A DNA stretch of 11,299 nt from assembly GCA_937935245.1 (NCBI GenBank), contig CALGXX010000005.1:1-11299 (forward strand). Direction: 5' to 3'. The translations under genes were made by a program, and so were the position numbers. Each line of letters opens with the position of its first letter. The first letter of the stretch is position 1. Of the stretch, positions 1-6,028 are shown one piece after another. The DNA comes from an uncultured Candidatus Saccharibacteria bacterium. Its GTDB lineage: Bacteria; Patescibacteriota; Saccharimonadia; Saccharimonadales; Saccharimonadaceae. The notes beneath the pieces are model-generated. The model worked only from the letters and a program-made list of their open reading frames with translations, was not told the origin of the DNA and searched no databases.

Positions 1-396
1 ATGTTCGAGGGTGTTGTTATCCGCACCGACAATAAAAAATCACACACATCACGCATTACGGTTCGAAAGATTGCTTCAGGCGTTGGCGTTGAAAAGTCAT
101 TCTTGATGCACAGTCCACTGATTGAGAAGATTGAGATTGTTCGTCGTGCTAAGGTTCGCCGCAAGTTCTTAAGCTTCCTTCGTCAGCGTAGCGGTAAATC
201 AGCTCGCTTGACAGCTAAGAATTTCGATCGCGCTGCTGTTAATGATATTCATGACGCTAAGGCAGAAGCGGAAGCTGAACGCTTGAAGGAAGAAGCTGCT
301 CAGGCTGCTGCTGCAAAACAAGCTGAAAAAGATGCTGCTCAGGCTGAACTTGACGCTAAGGCTGCTGAAGTTGCAGCTCGCCATAAAGACGCGTAA
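1..396 (+). CDS. rplS: 50S ribosomal protein L19, 5'-truncated by window edge
   Basis: L19 binds 23S rRNA near the interface of the two ribosomal subunits. The visible part begins in the family's conserved core: FEGVVI at residues 2-7, the VRKIASGVGVEKSF stretch at about 21-34, and the basic IEKIEIVRRAKVRRKF stretch at about 41-56 followed by FLRQRSGKSAR. About 40 N-terminal residues are missing to the left of the window, so the Met at position 1 is internal rather than the start. The conserved domain ends near residue 75. Roughly 50 to 60 further residues follow, rich in Ala, Lys and Glu and probably a long charged helix; typical L19 proteins of about 115 residues lack this. The extension uses the same GCT-rich codons as the core and looks like a real part of the gene. 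It stops at TAA and is followed by a terminator. The L19 identity is secure; the role of the tail is unknown. Confidence 0.96.
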   Translation: MFEGVVIRTDNKKSHTSRITVRKIASGVGVEKSFLMHSPLIEKIEIVRRAKVRRKFLSFLRQRSGKSARLTAKNFDRAAVNDIHDAKAEAEAERLKEEAAQAAAAKQAEKDAAQAELDAKAAEVAARHKDA

Positions 397-417
397 TTGT
401 CAATCGGTTAATCATTA

Positions 418-446
418 AAAACCGTCTCTTAATCTGAGGCGGTTTT
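418..446 (+). terminator. Rho-independent terminator after rplS
   Basis: The arms AAAACCGTCTC (418-428) and GAGGCGGTTTT (436-446) pair over 11 bp with a single G-U wobble, around a 7-nt loop. The 3' arm ends in four T residues. It lies 22 nt past the rplS stop and ends the ribosomal-protein transcript just before the next promoter. The A/T ends make it partly self-complementary, so it could also work weakly in the other direction, but no minus-strand gene reads into it. Confidence 0.85.
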
Positions 447-450
447 CTCA

Positions 451-459
451 TGTTATAAT
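451..459 (+). promoter_or_regulatory. Extended -10 promoter of a leaderless gene
   Basis: TGTTATAAT is a TGn extended -10 element with a perfect TATAAT at 454-459. No convincing -35 is visible, and the -35 position would fall inside the rplS terminator hairpin; an extended -10 can compensate for that. The hexamer ends 6 nt before the ATG at 466, so the predicted transcription start is at or next to the start codon. No Shine-Dalgarno sequence could fit between them. Confidence 0.7.
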
Positions 460-465
460 CTCAAT

Positions 466-963
466 ATGGCAATATTTCATTATATATCCATCCTTGTTCC
501 GACGACTTTGGCTGTGGCGACGCCTTATGTTTTGAAGAAAAACGGCTTTGATAGTGAGCGAAAATATCGCTGGCTACTTTACGTAGCGTGTTTGTTGTTT
601 TTCATATCTTGGTATTTACCATCGCCGTTAATTGACGGGCAGGACACTAGTTTTACGACTCACTTTGTGGGCGGCGGTCTATTTACGGGGTTGTTCTGGG
701 TGTATTTGGTTTCGTCGATGAAATGGCGGGCGCATTGGCTAATCATGGCATTCTCGCTCTTTGCTTTAGTGTCGGCTTTAGGTTGTATTAACGAATTGGC
801 GGAATTATTTATGGTCAAGGTGGGCTTGGCGAGCATAAAATTGGACGACACGAATTGGGATATTTTGGCGAATACATTAGGCGCGGCAACAGTTTGGATT
901 GGCTGGCTGATTGTAGATTTTATGACGAAAAAGGGAAGATTGTCGGGTGATTCTGGGAATTGA
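466..963 (+). CDS. Small polytopic membrane protein, YjdF/VanZ-like
   Basis: This is a 165-residue hydrophobic protein with about five predicted membrane segments, near residues 5-22, 35-50, 66-84, 90-108 and 132-153. The polar segment INELAELF at 108-115, then DDTNWDILANTLGA at 127-140, resembles the pattern of the YjdF (DUF2238) and VanZ-like membrane families, where an acidic pair in one helix precedes a D-x-x-W/D-x-x-x-N-x-x-G helix. That resemblance is from memory and not a proven homology. These families have no settled biochemical role, so no function is assigned. The ATG lies 6 nt after a TATAAT and has no Shine-Dalgarno. The 3' end overlaps the RNase HII gene by 17 nt, so the two are probably co-transcribed and translationally coupled. 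In Actinobacteria a signal peptidase gene often sits between rplS and rnhB; here this protein takes that place, but it shows no peptidase motif. Confidence 0.8.
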   Translation: MAIFHYISILVPTTLAVATPYVLKKNGFDSERKYRWLLYVACLLFFISWYLPSPLIDGQDTSFTTHFVGGGLFTGLFWVYLVSSMKWRAHWLIMAFSLFALVSALGCINELAELFMVKVGLASIKLDDTNWDILANTLGAATVWIGWLIVDFMTKKGRLSGDSGN

Positions 964-1936
964 TGAAGTCGGGCGCGGCGCGTGGGCTGGACCGTTGGTG
1001 ATTGGCGCGGTGGTTTTGGGTGGCGCTGAAATTGAAGGGCTTGATGATAGTAAAAAATTGACCAAAAAACGGCGTGAATTGCTTGATGAGGAAATTCGCG
1101 AGCAAGCATCGGCTTGGGCGTTGGGTTGGGTTTCTGCTGAGGAGCTGGATGAAATAGGAATGAGCGAGGCGCTTAAGCTGGCAACGCGGCGCGCGGTCAA
1201 AGAAATTCAAGCGAAATGTCAGAAAAATGGCTCGACGTTTGATGAGATTATTATCGATGGGACGGTCAATTTTTTGGCAGGTACGCCGCTGGAGAAATAT
1301 GTGACTATGATGGCAAAGGCTGACGGTCTGATTCCGAGTGTTTCGGCGGCGTCGATTATCGCAAAGGTTGCGCGTGATAAATTTATGGCGAAGCAGGATA
1401 ATATTTATCCGGGATATGATTTTTCTTCACACGTTGGCTATGGTGTAGCGAAGCACCGAGCGGCTATTGATAATCTGGGAGTAACTCCGCTACATCGGCT
1501 GAGTTTTGCGCCGTTGGCTAAATATGCTAATACTGGGTCGAATTCGCAAAATGCGTCTGACGATAGAAAATCTAAAAACCAACAAAAAGACACGACGCGT
1601 CAAATTGGCGATAAAGGTGAGCAAGCGGCGGCGGATTGGTTGGTGACTGATGGTCATGAGATTATAGAGCGGAATTGGCGGACGCGATATTGTGAAATTG
1701 ATATTGTTAGTAAAAAAGATAATGTTTTATATTTTACAGAGGTCAAATATCGTAAAAATGACAATTTCGGCGACGGCTTGGCAGCGATTACAAATAAAAA
1801 ACAGCACCAAATGCGCTTTTCTGCTGAAATATTCATTGCCAAAAATGCGCAGTATGAAAGCTGTGATATGCAAATGCTGGCAATTTCTGTCGACGGAAAT
1901 CAGCCCGTGGTTGAAGAGTGTGTGGTGCTGGAATAA
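947..1936 (+). CDS. rnhB: Ribonuclease HII fused to a YraN/UPF0102 domain
   Basis: A single 329-residue frame carries two domains. Residues 1 to about 192 are RNase HII, which cuts RNA in RNA-DNA hybrids and at single ribonucleotides in DNA. The metal-binding acids are visible: D6 and E7 in GIDEVGRG, D104 in IIIDG, and D126 before the SAASIIAKVARD signature (132-143); the YGVAKH motif follows at 165-170. Residues about 193-216 form a polar N/S/K/Q-rich linker. Residues about 217-329 match YraN (UPF0102), a restriction-endonuclease-like fold: GDKGEQAAADWL, ERNWRTRYCEIDIV and FTEVKYR, with E250, D252 and the E265-V-K267 of the predicted active site. The start is the GTG at 947: it is the only plausible initiator after an in-frame TGA at 923-925, and it puts the catalytic motif at the very N-terminus. 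rnhB and yraN are often adjacent separate genes near rplS, so the fusion fits the locus. Domain assignments are strong; what YraN does is not established. Confidence 0.93.
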   Translation: MILGIDEVGRGAWAGPLVIGAVVLGGAEIEGLDDSKKLTKKRRELLDEEIREQASAWALGWVSAEELDEIGMSEALKLATRRAVKEIQAKCQKNGSTFDEIIIDGTVNFLAGTPLEKYVTMMAKADGLIPSVSAASIIAKVARDKFMAKQDNIYPGYDFSSHVGYGVAKHRAAIDNLGVTPLHRLSFAPLAKYANTGSNSQNASDDRKSKNQQKDTTRQIGDKGEQAAADWLVTDGHEIIERNWRTRYCEIDIVSKKDNVLYFTEVKYRKNDNFGDGLAAITNKKQHQMRFSAEIFIAKNAQYESCDMQMLAISVDGNQPVVEECVVLE

Positions 1937-1958
1937 AAAAACAGCCCCAGTTGGGACT
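1935..1958 (-). terminator. Probable terminator of the minus-strand 212-residue gene
   Basis: Read on the minus strand, AGTCCC and GGGGCT pair over 6 bp (one T-G wobble) around an AACT loop, then G and seven T residues follow. On the plus strand the same hairpin has a C-A mismatch and no good T-tract, so it suits minus-strand transcription, ending about 100 nt after the stop at 2059. It also abuts the rnhB stop codon and so separates the two converging units. The stem is short, so efficiency is uncertain. Confidence 0.55.
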
Positions 1959-2051
1959 TAATAATTTCAAGGGAAAGTAACAAACAGCTACTAAAATTAC
2001 CGCGAAAATGTTCACAGCTTGCCACTTTTCCTGAAGACTTACTTCTCGTTA

Positions 2052-2064
2052 TCCTAACTTAGGA
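2052..2064. repeat. 13-bp palindrome over a stop codon
   Basis: TCCTAA and TTAGGA are perfect 6-bp inverted arms around one central base. The palindrome covers the TAA stop of the minus-strand gene. With a one-base centre it cannot fold as a normal terminator hairpin and would be a protein-binding dyad if it does anything. It may be chance. Confidence 0.3.
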
Positions 2065-2697
2065 ATAAGGGCGCCATCTATAGTAGAGCAGCTCTTGTAT
2101 CCTACGGTGCTCATAACGTGAGATGTGCTCCATAGAATCTAGGGCAAGCTGAATGAAATACGAGGCAATACTCCGTAACTCCTCCACTTTCTGGTGGTAT
2201 CCGGTGGCGTTTGCTAACCATGGAATTGCTCCACTCAGAAAGATCGCACAGTTTTCGATATTGTGCAGATTAGGAGTTCTTGCACGACGCGGCAGCGTGT
2301 CTGCTGCTGCGGCAATCGTGAAGATTGTCCCGTCTATTTCGTCTAGCGCAATAAGTCTGGACCTATCTTCCTTAATCCTTGGCATATGTTCCAGCTCGGC
2401 TATGATTGCTGTGGCCTTTTTGAGAAGAGCAAAACACTCCTCATCGAGCTTGGCCTCATATAGGGGTCCATCTCCCTGGAAGAACAGTACTCCTTGTACG
2501 TATTTGCCGTCGCTCTCCTCGCGGAAAATCATGGTTCCTTTCCTATCTTCTCGCCTCCATGGGGGTTGAGTGGTAATTTTTACCACAAGACGAGATTCCG
2601 TTCCTCTTTGAAATTCTACAAAAGGAATAGAAACTCGCCTTGTGCGTAGCTGTTTGTCAAAGTGCGCTTTCGGACAAAACATTTGTTCTGTCAACAA
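2059..2697 (-). CDS. Hypothetical protein, 212 residues, possibly acquired
   Basis: I do not recognise this protein. It is soluble-looking, with no signal peptide or membrane segment. The N-terminal half is likely beta-rich (about residues 20-85, e.g. VSIPFVEF, RLVVKITT, YVQGVLFF). The C-terminal half is likely helical (about 86-110 and 160-205) and ends in Arg/Tyr-rich sequence. Codon use differs from all neighbours: AGG and AGA arginines, CTA/CTC leucines, CCC prolines and ACA threonines are frequent, where neighbouring genes prefer TTG, CGA/CGT and GCG. With its own strong promoter and terminator, this suggests a horizontally acquired single-gene unit. The start is unsure: TTG at 2697 gives 212 residues, ATG at 2682 gives 207, and an in-frame TGA at 2709-2707 excludes anything longer. 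No clear Shine-Dalgarno precedes either. The antisense frame is Ser-rich and looks like a shadow, so the minus-strand reading is preferred. Confidence 0.7.
   Translation of the reverse strand: MLTEQMFCPKAHFDKQLRTRRVSIPFVEFQRGTESRLVVKITTQPPWRREDRKGTMIFREESDGKYVQGVLFFQGDGPLYEAKLDEECFALLKKATAIIAELEHMPRIKEDRSRLIALDEIDGTIFTIAAAADTLPRRARTPNLHNIENCAIFLSGAIPWLANATGYHQKVEELRSIASYFIQLALDSMEHISRYEHRRIQELLYYRWRPYS
2673..2692. promoter_or_regulatory. Operator-like dyad at the start of the 212-residue gene (LexA-box-like)
   Basis: GACAAAAC (2673-2680) and GTTCTGTC (2685-2692) form an 8-bp inverted repeat with one mismatch around ATTT. On the minus strand the core AGAACAAATGTTTT (2689-2676) fits 12 of 14 positions of the Gram-positive LexA consensus CGAACRNRYGTTYC. 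It covers the candidate ATG at 2682 and lies just downstream of the predicted transcription start, a position suited to repression. The box identity rests only on pattern resemblance. Confidence 0.35.
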
Positions 2698-2709
2698 AAG
2701 CTGTATTCA

Positions 2710-2738
2710 TTTATATCACTAATAGAATAAAATGTCAA
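2710..2738 (-). promoter_or_regulatory. Sigma70-type promoter of the 212-residue gene
   Basis: On the minus strand, TTGACA (2738-2733) and TATAAA (2715-2710) are separated by 17 nt, a near-consensus promoter. Transcription should start near 2703, just upstream of the TTG at 2697. A second TTGACA lies 13 bp further upstream (2751-2746) with a weaker TATTCT partner at 2729-2724, so tandem promoters are possible. Unlike the other promoters here, the -10 is not placed 6 nt before a start codon. Confidence 0.7.
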
Positions 2739-2768
2739 TAGATTTTGTCAAAAATGTGGCATAATATA

Positions 2769-5282
2769 TCACAGTGTTGCTTGCAAAGCAGAGAGCACGT
2801 CCGCCTTATCTCGCTCAATCAGCTCAGCGCGCGCGGATATTTCGGTAATTCCCAACTTAATCGTTCTGGCGAGGGCTGGAATATTTTCCATCGGTTCAAA
2901 GAATTGTCGAAAGTCGTTAAGTTCGTCGGTTGTCAGTAGGGCTGTGGCGGCATAGCGGATAAAATCGTCGTAGCTTTTATCATCACCAAATTTCTCTTCG
3001 ACCCACGCCCAGTTTTCTTTCAGCCAATTCCAAGCAATCTGGCGGCTTTCTCTGGTGCGAATCAAATACACAAACCAACGGCTGGCGTCTTGTGGGCGGA
3101 TAATATTGGAATCTTTAATGTTGGTAAGAATTTTTTCTGCTGTTTCAGGGTTTTTGGTGGAAGTTAGTCCAATTGCAATATCATTCTGCAGGTCATTTGA
3201 CGGCGTGTTTTTATATGCGACAAAGAGATTTTCAATCATCTCTGGCGTTTCAAAATGCCTTACATTTGTGCTGATGATTAAAGCTCGAATTTCTGTCGGT
3301 AAGTCTTCCGATTTATTATTGTCAAAACGCGTTTTTGCTTCATTTAGAATTTCTTTATCTTCGCTATATATCATTAATCCTAGCGCCGTAGTGCGTCGTT
3401 CGCGGTCGTCGTCCGATTCTCCATCTTCCCCCTCCCAGCCCAATTCCTTAAATGTGGCGCGCGCAAATTCTCCAGAAATTCGCTTTAATGAATCTCTGGC
3501 AACGTCATTATCGTCAACGAATTTTCGCAGTTCCGTCAAAGCTCCAGCCGCCATACCGAAGACTTTTTCGTTGGTTTCGGTTTTTAGCGACAATGCCAAT
3601 GGAAGTAGTGACGCCGAATTTTCAAATCCAGCGCGGGCGAGTATTGTTACGTCTTGTAAGATGTAAATTTTGTCCAGAGTTGGCAATTCTGTAATGTTTT
3701 TCAATAAATATTCGCGAGTGGATTCGTCATATTTGGTGATGAAGTGGGCGCTTAAGCCGCAGTTTAATTGCAATGGCTTTTCAATAGAAACGGTGGTTTC
3801 TTTTTGATCCAAGATTTTTACGTCAAGCGGTTGGTTTGCGAATAATGGAATCGGCCATAATGCGTCGGATGGTTGGTGCTCGCCGATGAAGAATCGCTCC
3901 TGGCTTAAAATTGCCGTATTGTGACTGCTTGAAACCGATACGACAGGAAGGCCAGGTTGGGAAATCCAAGCGTTCATTAAATTGACAATTGGCTGACCGC
4001 TCGCCGACTCTAATTCTTGCCATAAATCATTTCCGACGGTGTTTTTATACGCGAATTTTTCAAAATATGATTTAAGTCCAGCGCGAAATGTCTCTTCGCC
4101 GATAAGTTTTCTAACCATAACAAGCAGCCGTCCGCCCTTGGCGTAAACGATTGCTGGGTCGAACAAAGTGCTGATTTCATCTGGATGATTGACGTCGGCT
4201 TGAACTGATTGAACGCCGTCCAAGCTGTCGCGCCTGAGTGCGGCCGTTACTTCATTCGTGGCAAAATCTTCCCACATATGCCAATCCGGCTGAAGCGCGT
4301 CAATTGCTACATATTCCATCATATTGGCGAAGCTTTCGTTGAGCCACAAATCGTTCCACCACTGCATGGTAACTAAATTGCCAAACCATTGATGGCTGAG
4401 TTCGTGCGCGATAACCGTGGCAATGAAGCGCCTGGATGATTCTGGGGTCAATTTTGGATCCGCAAGCAAACAACTTTCGCGGTAAGTAATTAATCCCCAG
4501 TTTTCCATGGCACCAGAGGAAAAGTCGGGAAGAGCGACGTGGTCGGATTTTGGCAATGGATATTTGACGCCGAAATATTCGTCATAAAAATCAATTGAAC
4601 GAGTGGCGATGTCTAGCGCAAAATCTAATGTATTCTCATTCTGAGCTGGCGTCGCCCAGACGTTGACCTCGACACCAGATTTGGTGCGAGCGGATTTTTT
4701 GTGCAATTCACCGATGACGAAAGCCAGAAGATAACTGCTCATTCGCGGTGTTTTCTCAAATGTTGTCGTGCGAGAATTGTCATTTTCTTCTTCGTGTTTT
4801 ACGGGCATATTTCCCAAAACTGTTATTCCTGGGCGAGTTATTAGCGTCAAATCATATTCAGTTTTGGCGGCTGGTTCGTCAACGCAAGGGAAAACTTCAC
4901 GCGCGTGATGCGATTCAAATTGAGTGGCGAAAAGTTGTTTTTTAACGCCGTCGTGAGTGAAATAACAAGGATATAAGCCGTGCATTGCGTCGGTGATGGT
5001 TCCGGAAAAATTGATGCAGATTGTGTGGTTGCCGCTTTTAAGTTCAGGCTGGGATAATCTCAATTCATCAAACTCACCAAATGAAACGTCGGCGGGCTGA
5101 TTGTCGATTGTGGCTGATTGAATTGTTAAGCCTTTGGAATGTAGCGAAATTGACTCGCCAGTTGACTCGCCAGAAATGATAACTGTGCCAGAAAATTCTT
5201 TTTCCTCGGCGTGTGTTAAATCGAGAGTTAGGTTGTAATGATTTGGTGTGAATGTGTCGAGTAAGCGTGGAACTTTAGTCAT
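2769..5282 (-). CDS. pepN: M1 family zinc aminopeptidase (PepN/puromycin-sensitive type)
   Basis: This 837-residue metalloenzyme removes N-terminal amino acids from peptides. The N-terminal saddle domain contains ATQFESHHAREVFPCVDEP at about 119-137, with the substrate-binding Q121 and E123. The catalytic domain shows the exopeptidase motif GAMEN (257-261), the zinc motif HELSH (293-297) with the third ligand E316 in LNESFAN, and the catalytic Tyr380 in VYAKGG. The C-terminal third is a helical ERAP1-like domain. There is no signal peptide, so it is probably cytoplasmic, finishing the breakdown of imported or proteasome/Clp-derived peptides. Length is normal for the family and the frame is intact. 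The ATG at 5282 lies 6 nt after a minus-strand TATAAT, so the mRNA is predicted to be leaderless. The gene is divergent from the HNH nuclease across a 20-bp gap. It stops with TGA, showing that UGA is a stop codon here. The family assignment is very secure; the symbol is by similarity only. Confidence 0.96.
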   Translation of the reverse strand: MTKVPRLLDTFTPNHYNLTLDLTHAEEKEFSGTVIISGESTGESISLHSKGLTIQSATIDNQPADVSFGEFDELRLSQPELKSGNHTICINFSGTITDAMHGLYPCYFTHDGVKKQLFATQFESHHAREVFPCVDEPAAKTEYDLTLITRPGITVLGNMPVKHEEENDNSRTTTFEKTPRMSSYLLAFVIGELHKKSARTKSGVEVNVWATPAQNENTLDFALDIATRSIDFYDEYFGVKYPLPKSDHVALPDFSSGAMENWGLITYRESCLLADPKLTPESSRRFIATVIAHELSHQWFGNLVTMQWWNDLWLNESFANMMEYVAIDALQPDWHMWEDFATNEVTAALRRDSLDGVQSVQADVNHPDEISTLFDPAIVYAKGGRLLVMVRKLIGEETFRAGLKSYFEKFAYKNTVGNDLWQELESASGQPIVNLMNAWISQPGLPVVSVSSSHNTAILSQERFFIGEHQPSDALWPIPLFANQPLDVKILDQKETTVSIEKPLQLNCGLSAHFITKYDESTREYLLKNITELPTLDKIYILQDVTILARAGFENSASLLPLALSLKTETNEKVFGMAAGALTELRKFVDDNDVARDSLKRISGEFARATFKELGWEGEDGESDDDRERRTTALGLMIYSEDKEILNEAKTRFDNNKSEDLPTEIRALIISTNVRHFETPEMIENLFVAYKNTPSNDLQNDIAIGLTSTKNPETAEKILTNIKDSNIIRPQDASRWFVYLIRTRESRQIAWNWLKENWAWVEEKFGDDKSYDDFIRYAATALLTTDELNDFRQFFEPMENIPALARTIKLGITEISARAELIERDKADVLSALQATL

Positions 5283-5288
5283 AGTTTA

Positions 5289-5296
5289 ATTATAAT
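5289..5296. promoter_or_regulatory. Shared palindromic -10 for two divergent leaderless genes
   Basis: ATTATAAT is its own reverse complement. It contains TATAAT on the plus strand (5291-5296), 6 nt before the nuclease ATG at 5303. It also contains TATAAT on the minus strand (5294-5289), 6 nt before the aminopeptidase ATG at 5282. The whole intergenic gap is 20 bp and is centred exactly on this palindrome. The -35 positions fall inside each opposing gene and match consensus poorly (TGGAAC at 5268-5273 on plus; TTTATT at 5317-5312 on minus). RNA polymerase could occupy only one direction at a time. Confidence 0.65.
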
Positions 5297-5302
5297 ACAG
5301 TC

Positions 5303-5992
5303 ATGAGGGTGAATAAAATACGACGTCGGCAAGTAGTGATTGCGCTGGTGATTCTGGTGGCTGGCGTGGCGGTTTGGGCTTCACGAATTTCACAGCCCGA
5401 GCCTCAGACAATTCAAACTTCAACGCAACGAGAATTATTTGGCAATTCGAACGCCAAGACGGAATTGGAAAAGATAGAAGTCAAAGGACGTGCGCCAAAA
5501 ACTGGTTATTCCAGAAAGCAATTCGGCAACGGCTGGGGAAAAATTAACGGCTGTTCCGTACGAGAAGTGATTCTGGCGCGAGATTTGACGGACGAGAAAA
5601 TTGATGAAAAATGTCGAGTTTTGTCGGGTGTGTTGAATGATCCGTACACTGGTCAAACAATTCAATTTCAGCGCGGCGAAAAAACTAGTTCTAAGGTTCA
5701 GATTGATCATGTAGTGGCTTTGAGCGATGCTTGGCAAAAGGGCGCACAACAAATATCTCCAGAAGAACGAGAGAAGTTGGCGAATGATCCGTTAAATCTG
5801 TTGGCGGTTGATGGTCCAGCAAATCAAGCCAAAGGTGACGGCGACGCGGCAACTTGGCTGCCGAGTAATAAGCCGTTTCGTTGTCAGTATGTAGCGCGCC
5901 AGATAGCAATAAAGCGACGATATCGCTTGTGGGTAACGGAAGCTGAAAAAAGCGCGATGTCGGGAATCCTGGAAAAATGTGTGGAAGTATGA
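5303..5992 (+). CDS. Membrane-anchored or secreted HNH nuclease (DUF1524 type)
   Basis: This 229-residue protein has a basic N-terminus (RVNKIRRR), a hydrophobic segment at about 11-27 that is either a signal anchor or an uncleaved signal peptide, and an extracytoplasmic nuclease domain. The domain follows the pattern of secreted HNH proteins common in Actinobacteria: YSRKQFGNGWGKINGC (69-84), the catalytic IDHVVALSDAW (134-144), NDPLNLLAVDGPANQAKGD (161-179) with N161, N165, N174 and K177, then TWLP and RCQYVARQ. H136 is the expected general base. Four cysteines (84, 104, 194, 226) lie outside the membrane segment and could form two disulfides, consistent with an exported protein. A likely role is degrading external DNA or RNA for nucleotide scavenging or in DNA uptake; this is inference. 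The ATG is 6 nt after TATAAT with no Shine-Dalgarno, and the gene shares its -10 element with the divergent aminopeptidase. Confidence 0.88.
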   Translation: MRVNKIRRRQVVIALVILVAGVAVWASRISQPEPQTIQTSTQRELFGNSNAKTELEKIEVKGRAPKTGYSRKQFGNGWGKINGCSVREVILARDLTDEKIDEKCRVLSGVLNDPYTGQTIQFQRGEKTSSKVQIDHVVALSDAWQKGAQQISPEEREKLANDPLNLLAVDGPANQAKGDGDAATWLPSNKPFRCQYVARQIAIKRRYRLWVTEAEKSAMSGILEKCVEV

Positions 5993-5994
5993 TA

Positions 5995-6022
5995 TTGACA
6001 AAATGTGTTTTTATGATAAAAT
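5995..6022 (+). promoter_or_regulatory. Promoter of the GNAT gene, leaderless type
   Basis: A perfect -35 TTGACA (5995-6000) is followed after 16 nt by TAAAAT (6017-6022). The hexamer ends 6 nt before the ATG at 6029, so the transcript should begin at or beside the start codon. The -35 starts 2 nt after the nuclease stop codon. An alternative hexamer TATGAT at 6012-6017 is too close to the -35 (11 nt) to be preferred. Confidence 0.72.
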
Positions 6023-6028
6023 GATAGA

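Noticed and set aside
1654..2015. Minus-strand open frames running through the end of the rnhB-yraN gene
   Set aside because: They overlap clear YraN motifs on the plus strand and have no support of their own.
1937..2058. Possible tRNA, small RNA or CRISPR content in the gap after rnhB
   Set aside because: I see no cloverleaf, no repeat-spacer pattern and no promoter on the plus strand; only the minus-strand terminator and a short palindrome stand out.
2153..2569. A 138-codon plus-strand open frame
   Set aside because: It is antisense to the 212-residue minus-strand gene, is very rich in Ser/Ala/Leu as shadow frames are, and has no promoter or ribosome binding site. The minus-strand gene has a promoter and a terminator.
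2657..2710. An 18-codon minus-strand frame starting in the -10 box of the unknown gene
   Set aside because: Its ATG overlaps the TATAAA hexamer, so it would lie upstream of the transcription start and would not be translated from that promoter.
3055..3666. A 203-codon plus-strand open frame
   Set aside because: It lies wholly inside the aminopeptidase gene on the other strand, is Ser-rich and shows no recognisable motif.
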